From contig OY740767.1 of assembly GCA_963513935.1 (NCBI GenBank), positions 79,472,060-79,536,059 of the forward strand: a stretch of 64,000 bases of DNA, read 5' to 3'. The stretch is from Aphrophora alni. Its lineage: Eukaryota > Arthropoda > Insecta > Hemiptera > Aphrophoridae. Below the pieces are notes generated by a model that was not told where the DNA came from, ran no database searches, and saw only the letters and a program-made list of their open reading frames with translations. This document shows positions 1-11,712 of the stretch, piece by piece. Each line of letters begins with the position of its first letter. Within the stretch, counting starts at the first letter, position 1. Made by a program: the position numbers and the translations under genes.

Positions 1-536
1 TTTCGTGTTGCATATATGTATTTGTAGTTTTAGTACAAAATGTATGATAATTCAGATATGTAATACAGCCATGCTGCTATGTGAACACCAAATAAGACAC
101 ATAAATAATAATAATAATGATAATTTGATTGCAAACCTAATCACTGAAGACTTGTGGGTAAAAGTGATTGTCAAGAATTATAATAAGAATAGGTGTAATT
201 TGTTGTAGCTAGTACATCACCTACAAAATATTAAATGTTGGTTAAAATCCCTTAAAAGGTGTGGAGTAAAAATAGGGTGAATATGAATACTAATTTGTTA
301 TATATATATGTTTTTAGTAATGGAAAGTCATATATTATCCCCATCAACTAATTTATTAATTTACATGTGCAAATTTCATACTGTATTTTCTTACATTTTT
401 ATAGAACAACAATAGCGTCCATTTATTATGGAACAAACTTACACAGAACATTAAAGTCTTAGATATAAACAGAAACAGAATACATATTAGGGAGATTTCA
501 TACTTTATCTATATTCTCAAATAAGAAAAGACTTAC
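1..536 (-). other. First intron of GMP synthase (partial)
   Basis: This stretch lies downstream of the GMP synthase exon 1 donor on the minus strand and should be intron 1, running out of the window. It is AT-rich. I see no second GMP synthase exon and no other gene or repeat in it; the short open frame at 5-208 resembles nothing I know. Confidence 0.6.
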
Positions 537-730
537 TTGTATCCTTTTTCCTTGAGTGTAAATGCTGGTGTATCCAAAGGCAGTATCTCGCTTTTTACAC
601 ACAACTCTCGTACTCTGCGATCAATGACTTTACCATATTGTGCCCCAGCATCAAGTATGGCAACACAATCATAATGATCCGTAGTTGCTCCATTAGCACA
701 ATAATTGGCATCAACCATTTTGACATCCAT
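537..730 (-). CDS. GMP synthase (glutamine-hydrolysing), first coding exon
   Basis: The exon encodes about 64 residues that match the amino end of animal GMP synthase. The amidotransferase-domain start [20 protein letters not shown] is followed by a segment ending KEKGY, which continues in other animals into the conserved SGGP motif. The enzyme makes GMP from XMP, ATP and glutamine in the cytosol; the catalytic Cys-His-Glu of the amidotransferase and the ATP-pyrophosphatase domain lie in later exons outside the window. I start at the ATG at 730-728, because the longer open frame begins only at a GTG. The donor, GTAAGT on the minus strand (536-531), follows two bases of the next codon. About 20 residues before the conserved block form a non-conserved N-terminal tail, as in human GMPS. 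The gene runs off the left edge, so intactness cannot be judged. Confidence 0.9.
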
Positions 731-1875
731 TATTCCACCCCCTCCGCGCCAACACTGTAACACCCACTGTTATCATTCGCACTGGAATCTCGAATAATTA
801 AGAAATCTTTATTCTTTTATAAGATTTAAAATATTAACATGTAATTCTTAACATCAAACAAGTAAAAGAGTAATGTGAAAGTAAATTTATGCATCTTTTT
901 CTATGATAACCTCTAGACAACACATCATATAATATATGTCAATTTAAAATGAATTTGAATTCATTTTACATCACTTTATTATTCATATTTACATTATACA
1001 TAACCCAGCCTTCACTCTCAGTCACAAATTAAACAATATATATGTCTTAATAGATGTAGGACCTAGGTTTTAAATTTTGGTCAATAAAATAATATGTTAA
1101 TATGCTAATACTTTAATATTTCTAAATGTCAATATGTGAAGCCTGCTATTACATAACTTCAAGATAGGCTACTATTTTTCCCTTTATTTATAAGTATTTA
1201 AATTGTATTCTTAAAATAAAATAGATTAGCCTATTGATTTATTAACAGGATATATACATAACTAATATAATTAGTATTAAAGTGTAACAAATAAATACTT
1301 ACAAAACAACACTATAAACCTAATCCAGATATAAATAAAAAATTTATCAAATCAGATTTCAAAATTAATTATAAAAAGTAAACAAGATACTGTGTAATAA
1401 TAAACTTGACAAAAATCAACTATTTTCTATGGCTTATAAAAAGATCAAGATATTATTACATGCCTTCCAAAATCAGGAGTGAAGTGAATATACTTTAAAA
1501 CAAATATTGTAGTTATATAATACTATATAACCTTGACAAAAATTCAGATTACATCACATTTGGGTTTATTTTTTTCACCTAAATATAAGTGCCCAAAAAA
1601 TAAGAAGAACCCCAATTCTTTTTTTAAGGCTCTAAATGTCATACTTGTGGACATTCACCACTCTTTGTGTACAAAAACAATACACAACATTTTGAATATA
1701 TTAATTGTTTTTATAAACCAAAAATGGAAAATGTTTGAATAAACAAGAAATATTAATAATGTAAACAACATATCATTAGCAATCAAATTTAAATATAGAA
1801 ATAATTATCTATTTAACATTGTGTTGAATAAAAATCATGGATAAAAAATTATAGTTAGTAAATTCCCAATGTGTA

Positions 1876-1876
<1 letters not shown>

Positions 1877-1914
<38 letters not shown>
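1877..1914. repeat. (TTA)n microsatellite
   Basis: About twelve uninterrupted TTA triplets. They generate an asparagine run in a minus-strand open frame, which is therefore not evidence for a gene. Confidence 0.95.
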
Positions 1915-2620
1915 GATCATCGTTATTATTATAAAAGTGCATATTATTTTTGTAATGATTCAAGTTTATCACTTTTTGTAATGTTGCCATTACATTAATA
2001 GGAATTAAATATTTGTTAATAAATATATCTTCATACAGTGTTCTCACAACTTCGTTATATCTGTCGAGTACTTTGGTTACCCATGACACAAACCAAATCA
2101 AATTAGACCAATCTCAAGGTAAATTTGAATGCAGGCTACCAAAAATATAAAGAAAATATCGACTTTCATGAAAATTGACAAACAAATAGAAAAACTGAAA
2201 CTTAAAACAGATCAAAATATAAATTATGTAGTTGATCCGCATTCTACTTTTAACGCAACTTACATATGCAACTGACAAAAATTTTCATATAACATAGTAA
2301 TTTCAAATGGCCCCGACAAATATGAGATTACAAATTAAGGATACAAGTTTATTCTAAACTTCCCCAACCTTTAAAAAAAAAAAAAACCAGAAACACTAAC
2401 TTAAACCGTAAGCATACCTAAAAATGTAATAAAAGTAAATATAAATATATATAATAAATGAGGCTATATAAGTATTCCAATTGAAACTGGAAGGTAACAT
2501 ATAACAAACAACTTAATGTTCAGTTAAAAAGCAGTCACATTTTAAAGCTATATAAGAAATAAAACAAAATATTTGGTTGGAAATATTACATGTCCAGTAA
2601 AATTACACAATTATTAAACT

Positions 2621-2625
2621 ATATA

Positions 2626-2660
<35 letters not shown>
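2621..2660. repeat. (TA)n microsatellite
   Basis: Uninterrupted TA dinucleotides in AT-rich intergenic DNA. Confidence 0.95.
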
Positions 2661-2662
<2 letters not shown>

Positions 2663-3059
2663 CAACTAGAACAAGTAAGGTAAGATTGCCTTAGTTGTTA
2701 ATTTACAAATTTTAAAATATTATTTCGATTGAATACCATTATTTACGATTCTCCAATTATCTAAACCTTCATATTTCACTAAATACTCAAAAGTTCCCAA
2801 TGACGTTTAATGCACAAAAGCATTAGTCAAAATATATATGTGAATGTTTATAATATTGGATAAAATCACCAAACGTATTATCAAAAAATTGGATGGTTAA
2901 AAATTAGTTTCATGGCAAAATATTCTTTTAAGTGAATGACTGTGTTTGTTGTTATATATAAATTGAAGTTCTCCTTAGGGTCTTCAGTATAGCGAGTATG
3001 CGCACGGAAATCCCAAGCCACCTATCTGGGATAGACATCTTTTTTATCAGGTCTCCATT

Positions 3060-3175
3060 GACTAACTCTTGTTCTCTTCCAACTCTGACCCTATTAGAGT
3101 ATTGGAGGGCTAGGGGTCTTTTACTCCTTGTATTACAAGGAAATCACGATGAGATTTTTCATCTTTAAACAAGGG
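3060..3175 (+). repeat. Interspersed repeat family, copy A
   Basis: Similar blocks occur here, at 40455-40600 and at 61441-61590. They share, in order, a pyrimidine-rich stretch ending in a CTGACCCT/CGACCCTGA-like block, TATTRGAGTATY, GAGGGCTAGGGGTCTTTT, and a GTGATGATGAGA...TTTTCACCTTT end. I cannot assign a class. No clear tRNA-like A and B boxes are visible, so SINE status is unproven. Confidence 0.6.
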
Positions 3176-4690
3176 GAGGGGAAATATAAGTTGACATGCC
3201 ACTTACAATTGCAATGTTTACTTAACCTCATTTTACTGATGGTTCATACATTTATTTATCAATGTTCACAGTCAAAAAGTATATTTTAGATGGAAAAACA
3301 TTACTTTTGAATTTTCGCGGTAGGGTTTAAAGCTATTGCTTCTTGAGAATTTGTGGTAGTGTAATTCAACTTTTACCAAATAAGTCCTTAATATACAAAT
3401 ATTCCGTCAAAGGAGAGAGATATTAACACTTAATGATTAAAAACCAATACAGTGGTTATGTCTATAGAGATTAAAACAGTCAACTGTAGATTATATGTTT
3501 TATGATCCTTTATTTTATAACACAAACTAACCAAATAAAAATCTATAATATTAATATCGTAAAAACTATTACAATAGATGTTTAACACATAAACTACTGT
3601 CAATATATTACTTTAAGTATATAAAAAAGATAAACTTACCTCCATTATTGTTAATATTATTATTATTTACATAAACCAAATGAAAATAAACATAATCAAA
3701 TCAAGAAGAATAAAATGAGAGAAAAGAAAATGTCAACAACTGACGTTTTTGTTATATTTAGATCACACTCACCATGGATTCAGGAGGTCAACTAAATTTA
3801 GAATGAAACCCAAACATATGCTTAATGCCAGAGATGCATTTGTTCTTTATGCCAAAATCAGCTGTTACACATACAAACATCAAAAATCCTATTCAAATTT
3901 GAAAAATTAGTGTAAAGTAAAAAACTTTATTTATCAAAGAATTTATTTACTTAAAATCTGTTTTTAACTTTCCAACAGATAAGAGGCAAAAGAAATAGTA
4001 GTCAATTTCAAGTAAGCCACATTCTCTCATGACAAGAGTTCATATAGATATTTAATACACAGATATGTCTAATGATTATGTACATCTTAATGTTATATAA
4101 TTAATTATTTTTCATATCATGTTAAAATAGCTTGAGTTTTTTAATATTTACATACAGATATGGTAGGTTACAGTATTAATTAAGTACCATATTCCAAAGT
4201 ATTTATTATAAAGTAAATATGATTTAAGACAGTTGTAGACTAAAAAGATGACAAATAATTAAATACTTTAAACTAAAAAAAAATTAATATATTTCATATA
4301 ATTTATATTAAATAATGAACAAATGTTATTTTCTTCTTTTACAACTTTGAAACCTATAGTTAGTTCTCTTTCTGAATTATTCTTTGTTAACCTTTAATTA
4401 TTTATACTCATTTTTTTATTATTCTCAATTTAAAATGGGACCTATATTCCATGTCATATCAACACACTCATTCAACTTGACCATCTCAAATTTTGATGAA
4501 ATTTGGGCGAGATAAAATTCATGTAGACCAAGAAAAATGTCAAGTTTAAATTTTTTGTCAACCCGTTTTTGAATTATGGCCATTTAAAGTTTTCAAAAAT
4601 CGCCCACTATTGCACAGCAGGCATATACTAAAATTGTAATTGCTCTTTTCCTAATTGAGCTAGACACATGGGAGTGGTGTTATTTTTTTC
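3176..4690. other. AT-rich intergenic DNA
   Basis: I recognise no gene, RNA or mobile element here. The block 4440-4690 leads into the coding remnant that follows and may be part of the same old element. Confidence 0.4.
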
Positions 4691-4698
4691 TATTTTTA

Positions 4699-4769
4699 AT
4701 GGCCTTTCATTTGATATGCAACAACTAGGGGTAATGGCCTTTCATTTGATATGCAACAACTAGGGGTCT
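4699..4769. repeat. 35-bp tandem duplication
   Basis: The segment beginning ATGGCCTTTCATTTGATATG is present twice, head to tail, with a period of 35 bases and no difference that I can see, so the duplication is recent. Confidence 0.9.
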
Positions 4770-4954
4770 TGAGAGAAAGTTTTTTTCCAAAATTGATACT
4801 CAAATTTTGAATTTGAATTCCAAAAAAATTGCATGTTTAAAAAGTTTCAAAAAATTCCCAAAAGTAGTTTACTATAAGACTAAGCAGTGTGCAAAGTTTC
4901 AAAATGGGATGGTAATTGGTTCATAGTTAAAAGAATTTAAAACTAATGTGAAAT

Positions 4955-5430
4955 TTGAGAAAATTTATAAATTTATATATATATTTGAAATCCAAAATTC
5001 AACATTTAACTTCATTTCAATTTGAATTTATTGATCTCCTCTGTGAAAAACTACAAGTACTAGTCCAACATGACTTCATAGAAAAAAAAAAAACAGATGT
5101 TATTCATGAATCAACTGAAAGAAAACTTAAAAGAATCTGAATTTTGAGTAACATTAGATTTTTCAGAAAATTATAGTATGGTAGTTCAAGGTGAAGCCCA
5201 TAGCTATTACTGGGGTAGTGGACATGCCACAGTCCATCCTTTTGTTATTTACTATAAGGATAACGCTAAAGTGGTTCACACAGTCTTCGTTGTCAGGCTG
5301 TCTGTCTTTAGAACAACACAGTTGCTGTGTACACGTTTCAAAAGAAACCGATTGAATTTTTAACTACCACATTTGAAACTGTGCCCAAGGAGTTATACTA
5401 TTTTTCAGATGAGTCCACCGCCTAATATAA
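4955..5430 (+). pseudogene. Remnant of an unnamed multi-copy animal gene family
   Basis: In two plus-strand frames this reads as a broken protein. A helical stretch around 5020-5140 is followed by DFSENYSMVVQGEAHSYYW, then HPFVIYYKDN, then, after a frame change, VAVYTFQKKPIEFL and a final YYFSDES. From memory this combination belongs to an uncharacterised protein found in many near-identical copies in insects and cnidarians, often near a motif like YYFSDG; I know no experimentally established function. At least one stop and one frameshift break it. The copy number of its relatives suggests it travels with a mobile element, which is inference. Confidence 0.55.
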
Positions 5431-6310
5431 AAATAAAAAGAATTAAAGAAAGTAGGGTATTAGATGCATTTTTTTAAAGCTGACAGAAATGATTTAAATA
5501 TTTTTACAACATATTTTTCATATATATAATATACACACATATATTGAATATAACCTTATGCATCTACGATAACATAAGAAGTATAGAGCGAGTTTCACAA
5601 CTTATTCAATGACATACTAGTATAATTTATTGTCTATGATGCCTCCAATTTTAAAGAACATTCTGTATTGATAAAGTAACTTGTATGTCAAAATTTTTAA
5701 ACATGTTTAGAACAATTAACAGCAAAAGATAGAGATATAGATACTCAAAATAATTCTGAATTACAATACTGTATCTGTCTGTTACAATCTCAGTTACAAT
5801 CTCATATGAATTGTCAGCCTATTTAAATCTAGTTGGATTCTAATGGGAAGTAATTAAAGAATTATCAATAATTTGACAAACCAACTTCCTGTTTATCAGA
5901 AAACTTTGATAGATAAAAAAGTGATATTACTCAGAAAGTCAGTACAGCTAATTGCAAACATTCACATGAATCAAGAGAAACAAAATATAATAAAAAATCT
6001 AGTAATTAAAATTGTTGAACATGTGAAAAGTCACCAAAATCCAGGGAGTAACATTAAAACTGGTAATTTTTCGAGTAAGAGTTTGACGAATGTTATTCTC
6101 AATAGTTTGCACTCTGCCAAAAAAAGTACTTGAAATATAACTTATCATTAACTATTTGAACATCAAAAAAATGATTATTATTAAATTTTTGTATTGGACA
6201 GACAATCAACTTGGCAAACGCTCTATTATGGTAAAGTTTATAGTTCCTTTTGGTACCAGAAAAAGACCTCCCAACCTAAGAAACCTCATTTTATAAGTTG
6301 ATGTTTTCAA
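5431..6310. other. AT-rich DNA with one unrecognised open frame
   Basis: A plus-strand open frame at 5873-6133 encodes 86 lysine- and asparagine-rich residues. I recognise no domain, and it has no convincing start or splice sites. Nothing else is visible. Confidence 0.3.
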
Positions 6311-6592
6311 AAAATCTGGTTCCCGCAATAACATATTAGAGACAATTAACTGTAAAAAATCCTAATATATTTTATTAAGAAAAATATTAATTCTATTCTT
6401 GGTAAAAATCTGGTTCCCGCAATATCATATTAGAGACAATTAACTGTAAAAAATCCTTATATATTTTATTAAGAAAAATATTAATTCTATTCTTGGTAAA
6501 AATCTGGTTCCCGCAATATCATATTAGAGACAATTAACTGTAAAAAATCCTTATATATTTTATTAAGAAAAATATTAATTCTATTCTTGGTA
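6311..6592. repeat. Tandem repeat, 94-bp unit, three copies
   Basis: Three consecutive copies begin at 6311, 6405 and 6499, each starting with AAAATCTGGTTCCCGCAATA and ending in ATTCTTGGT. Copies two and three are almost identical; copy one differs at a few bases. The unit contains no coding frame. Confidence 0.93.
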
Positions 6593-7092
6593 AAGATGCA
6601 AAAACAGTGCCTCTTTCATCATTGCTACCGGAGTCTCTTTAACTCTTATCATTTAGTTTAAAATCTGTGAGGAATATTGCGATGAAAGTGTTTGATAACA
6701 GCTCAGTCTGTTTCTACAACTGTCTAGTTCTTTCTTCAATACTAACATTTTATTTAAAAGTGTGAAACAATATTAATGAGATGCTTCCATATGAATTGTG
6801 GTTATGAAGAACCCACTGCATGTTGAGTTAAATCTCCATGTTTATGTAAAACATGCAGATTTGACACAGACAAAAATGATCTAAAAGCGTGGGAAGAGCC
6901 TTTCATGATCATCCAGATAGATATTGTATTTGGTGTGTAGAAAAACAGAGACTGAATAAATCAAGGGGAGAGACTAAGTAATTAGTAAGGAAGACATTGA
7001 CCTTTTACGATTATCTCATCCGAAAGACCAGAATTCAGTTTCCAGTACTTAGATTGAAAATATTAAATTCTGATGGAAAATTGAATTGACCT

Positions 7093-7151
<59 letters not shown>

Positions 7152-8190
7152 TCATATCAGTTTAGGAAGTACAGTATACAAATTCTTGGAGGAAAAATTA
7201 TAATGATGTATGTGAACTGAGCTGTTGTATAAAATGATTAGAGTGATTTTATTTATTTTTAATATATGGGTATATTTTTGTCATGACTCCAAACATTTTT
7301 TCATTGTTGGTTAATTAATAATCTGTTCTTATAAGACAAGAACACAAAAACTACACACAAAAAAATGAACAAAATTCCACCCAAATTATCACAACATATA
7401 AATAGCCTACTAATGTGTTTATAAATCTCTTTAACCAATCTCAACTCATCAATCTTATAGTACACATTGTGTCCATGTTTCAATGTCTGTCTGTCTGTGT
7501 GTGTGTGTCCTTGCGTATGTGTATGTATTAAAAATAAATTTTAACCACCAATGAGTTCCAAATTAGAGTGAACAATTTAATTAATGTACGTAACATTGTT
7601 ATTTTATTTTTTATAAATGTGCATTTAATGACAGATGAATGCACCTGAAACAGCTTTTATCTCAAGAGGATAAAAGAGAAATTAGTCAACATAAAGTTCA
7701 GCTATCAAAATAGATAATATATTCACTAATTCTTAGGCTATACTGTTCAAATTAAAATTGCATTTATTATTATTACAACTTTCAATATTGTTTGTGGAAT
7801 GAAAATATTTATGTACATATTTTTTAAAGGATTCCGCTTCAATACAGTAATATGCTATTTACTTATTCTTGATAGGCCTAACTACAATGAAAAAAATCAA
7901 ATATTTCTAAAAGATCAGTAGAAAAATAATATCTAGTGTTGTAATAAGAAGTATTGATGAAACTGTTTAAAGTTCGAGTTGTCGCTATCAACCACTTACA
8001 AATCTCACAAAATCATTACAAAATAATATATTAGCCTATATTAATTTTACCATGTATCTGATCAGAACATAGAATTTCTTGATAATATAGGCTAATGTTT
8101 CCAAGAATCTTCATTACCAAATTTATTAACTTCGGCATGTTCACTAGTTGAATTAAAGCTAATTAAAACACAAACATAATATTTTGTAAA
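6593..8190. other. AT-rich intergenic DNA
   Basis: No gene recognised. It holds a (TA)n run (annotated separately) and a short (TG)n/(TC)n stretch near 7490. Confidence 0.4.
7096..7148. repeat. (TA)n microsatellite
   Basis: About 26 TA repeats. Confidence 0.95.
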
Positions 8191-8204
8191 TTTCTACAAT
8201 TTAT

Positions 8205-8290
8205 TGAGTCTTGCCGACCACGGTTTTGACAGTTAAGTTACGAAACCGTGTGTTTCATTTAATATGGAGTTCTACATTTGGTCGTTACTA
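8205..8290. repeat. Possible Penelope-like terminal repeat remnant (inverted pair)
   Basis: A minus-strand AAACCGTGGTCGGCAAG faces a plus-strand CGAAACCGTGTG. The right side continues into TTTAATATGGAGTTCTAC. This resembles the tails of the better copies at 41583-41700 and 42395-42520, which contain CGAAACCAT(T)GGTCGG and TTAAAATGGAATACCACC-like sequence. The similarity is short and imperfect. Confidence 0.35.
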
Positions 8291-9718
8291 TAAATCATAT
8301 TAAGTGTTCTCTTCCAATCCTGATGATATTTATATATAAGACTAATCCTGGTGGGTCTCTATTTTACATTTTTTTTTTTTTTTTTATGGCCACATGATTT
8401 TTCACCATTAAACCACAAAAAATAAAAACCTAAGCATTTTACGAAAAATTATTACCAATTGAAAGCTACTAACATATATCTGCTGTAGCGCCATAACTTG
8501 TCATAACCGAGCAAATTTAGAGAAGATTTTTTTTATTGTAACACCGCGAGCCGGTTAAGTTTTTATATTCATATAGACAAATTAATTTAGTTAGTTCATT
8601 AGAATATAAAATTTGAGTCAACCCTACTTATTGATTTGGGAGGTTATAACTGGGTAGAATTTAATAAACAATCAAGGTTACATGCCTTTCCTTTGCCAAA
8701 AGTTGACCAATTTTTGTTTGAATTGTATGTTGTTCTGTTTTCAATATGTCAGTAGTACAAGGCCATCTTGAGTTTGTAACAGGCTAGTAGGCCTACTTAA
8801 TAATCTTAAGAATCTGAAGGCTAGTACTATATCAAATTCACCATTCAAGTTAGTAAAAATTAAATAATACAGCAACTAACAATTCGGAACATTGCCATTT
8901 TTTGAAAATACAGTCAATATAAGACACTGCTACAATTTTTTGTAACGTCACTAAACAGTCTAACCCACCATCTGTAGTCTTTGTAGGTAATGCTTTAAAA
9001 TGTCCTCTAAACCATGTGACATTTCTAAAAGTTCTAGTTTTGCCTAGTAAAGTTGCTAGAAAATTTACTGTAAATAAAAAATCATGCAACTAACAATTAT
9101 TCATACTAAACTGGACATTATTTTATAATGATTTGAAAAAGGTGAAAATAATTCACTATTATAGGTGAATTTAATGAACCTTACTTCCAATTTATGGACA
9201 GAAAAATCATAACAGTTCCCCTAGTTCATACATATTTAATTACTTGTGTTTAATCGAATAACTAGTCATTGAGTCATTGTTATTTCCCAAAACTTTGTTT
9301 TTAATCAGAGTCCAAGATAAGTTTTACAAAAGCCTTAAAGTTCAAAAAAACTTGTATAGCCATATTAGATAATTCATCATTGTGAAGTCTTGAGGGTGCC
9401 AGAACGTCGGAATTATAATGTAGGTCTAGGAGTTAACAAGTTAACTGATTATCATTCTAAATTTAATTATTTTTATTGGTGAAAATAACACAAATCTGTT
9501 TATAACTGGTAGTATTACTAAAATATACTGCCTCATTTTTTTGTGTCTTCCATTGAACCTTCCATTTTTTTACAAAATATGTGTAAAAACATTTTTGTCG
9601 TGGTATCAATTAATTACTCACTAAACAAGATTTATTTTAGAAACTTTGATTACCTGCGGAGTACAAAGTTTTGACGCCAGTTATCTATCATAAGAGGAAA
9701 TGAAAATATATACCATTA
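8291..9718. other. AT-rich intergenic DNA
   Basis: No recognised feature. An open frame at 8850-9089 on the minus strand has no family I know. Confidence 0.4.
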
Positions 9719-9726
9719 TAGAAGAT

Positions 9727-10308
9727 GGTAATTATGCATTGAAACTCACCCTATTTTTTAGTTGCTAAAAATGATGCAAACTTAAATTATTTACCTTGTT
9801 TGCTATTAAACTGATATTTTTTAACGCATAATAATTGTCGTCTCAAAACCAATTATTATTGAAGAAACTTACAATTTTAGACACGAGGAATTTAGGATTT
9901 TTCAGGTTATTACAAATGTGTATGGCAACGTGAGTCAAATTCGTGACTACATTACCAGTCAATGTTTATGTTATACGCTGTACGTTACATTAGTGTAAAT
10001 CATGGTGTGTAAATTAAAGGATAGAGGATATATATACAAAGGATATGTATACAAAGGTTCCCAGACCTTTGTAAACATACTCGTAATTGTGCCACAAACT
10101 TGTTGCACAATGTCATTTTACATATTTGTAAAAGCTTTAATTCCTTGTGTCAAAAAGTGTCAGTTTCTTCTTTGTTAACGGATTTTTACACTTCAATATT
10201 GTTTCGGGTTGTTAAAAATATCTGATTAATGACAAAGAAGGTGAATAGTATAAGTTTGCATGATTTATAGCGACTAAAATATAGGGTGAGCTTCAATGCA
10301 TAATTACC
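9727..10308. mobile_element. Non-autonomous foldback DNA transposon with 8-bp target duplication
   Basis: The element begins GGTAATTATGCATTGAA and ends with the reverse complement TTCAATGCATAATTACC. The arms stay recognisably complementary for roughly 200 bases on each side. TAGAAGAT flanks both ends (9719-9726 and 10309-10316), an 8-bp target duplication. An 8-bp duplication is usual for hAT and P superfamilies, but the ends lack the CAG start typical of hAT, so the superfamily is open. There is no coding capacity. A related, rearranged copy lies at 54261-57010. Confidence 0.85.
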
Positions 10309-10316
10309 TAGAAGAT

Positions 10317-11400
10317 ATACCACTATACTCCAGTATTCGGAGGATAAACTTCTACAGTAGAAAAATTATGGTAGTGTGGAACTGCTGAATAATATTCTCA
10401 AAAACCATAGAATATTAGTAGTAGGAGACTTACCATCAACAAAATTAATATTAGGGTAATATTTCACACATTACACTTTAGGAAACGTGTGAATTTGAGT
10501 AGATTTGGTAAAGAGGAAATAAAAATTTGTACAGAATATAGAACTTGGTTAATGTCGAATTGGCTGAATAATACTGTAAAAACCGTAGAATGTTACTAAG
10601 AAATTTAAAACCTACACAAAGAATTTATCTCCTCTAAGACAAGTCAGGTAAAATTGTCTTGATTATTTTCTATTTAGCTACAATTTATAGATTATATTTA
10701 TAAAATTTTATAAATTTATTTCATTTATTTATAGTTATGACTTGAAATCGTTGCGAATGTAAATTTAAGACATAGTTAAATTATATTGTGCTAGTTTACA
10801 AAATATAAAAATTGTCTGTACAATTTGGAAAACAAATATATTAAAAAATCAGGGGAAGAAGATACAAACATTAGATACGAGTAGCATTTTTTAAATATCT
10901 TAATGACTCATAACAAATTAAAATGCTCTACTTGATGGAATAACAGTACTACGATATATGTATTACAAAATTTGATGAATTGGAAAAATGTAAACGAGAT
11001 ATTTTAATAAACTGATTACAATATAGGTGTAGAGCCTATATTTTGTCATGATCGTGAACTACAGAACTGTTTAAAGACAATAGGTTGGTGAATAATTCAA
11101 AACAACTATCACTAAGTTGTTTAGTGATCTTCTCCATATTATTTGCTATATTTCAGCTTTAATAATATCCCACGTGGCTTGTGGTTTATTTTGTGAATTT
11201 TGAATATAGGCTCTAGCTATTATTTGACATTATTTTTTGCTCTGCTTATAACTTTTTTTTTTTTATTTCCTGTAATTTTGGCAATATTCTATGAAACTTT
11301 TGTGTCTGTTCCACTTAGATTCACTATGCAATCTTCTTTCTCCACAACTTGATATTCTTATTCCCTGTGTTAATACCCTATCTTGATTTTATCCCTATCT
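10317..11400. other. AT-rich DNA with a diverged internal duplication
   Basis: Two similar stretches, near 10381-10430 and 10557-10605, share GCTGAATAATA...AAAACC(A/G)TAGAAT. No gene is visible. Confidence 0.35.
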
Positions 11401-11407
11401 CTAGTAA

Positions 11408-11712
11408 TCAATCTACAGATCGTGCCAATTAGCATAGAGCGCGAACAGGGGAGTGTGCAAGTCTCCCACTCCGGTACCCACTAGTCTGGAGAACATTTCC
11501 CCTATCGCGGCGGTGTACAGTCGGTCGCTCCACGCGTTTCTCTGCCGCCTGCCTATGACACCTTACAATTACTAAAGCAACCGTAGCATAGCGTGGCTAG
11601 ACAGCAACTGGCTACTTTTTGGTGCTGACTGTACTGAAGACTCACAGTCGAGTAGGAGAGGGTACGAGCGCATGCTCAATTGACGCTTCACGCTGCCTGG
11701 CACAGTCTATAG
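11408..11712. mobile_element. GC-rich island, possible hAT-like MITE
   Basis: This 300-base block is far richer in GC and CG than the AT-rich DNA around it. Its outer ends are roughly inverted: GATCGTGCCAATTAGCAT at the left against the complement of the right end, ACTGTGCCAGGCAGCGTG. That suggests an inserted short DNA transposon, but I cannot define a target duplication. It has no reading frame worth noting and does not look like a tRNA or rRNA. Confidence 0.4.

Larger units (their letters stand above)
731..3055. other. 5' flank of GMP synthase and AT-rich intergenic DNA
   Basis: The region just above 730 must hold the GMP synthase 5' UTR and promoter. The run 735-750 is locally G-rich on the coding strand, but I cannot place a start site. 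The remainder is AT-rich, with two microsatellites annotated separately. No coding similarity was seen; the open frames at 1533-1742 and 1835-2101 are low-complexity or unrecognised. Confidence 0.5.
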
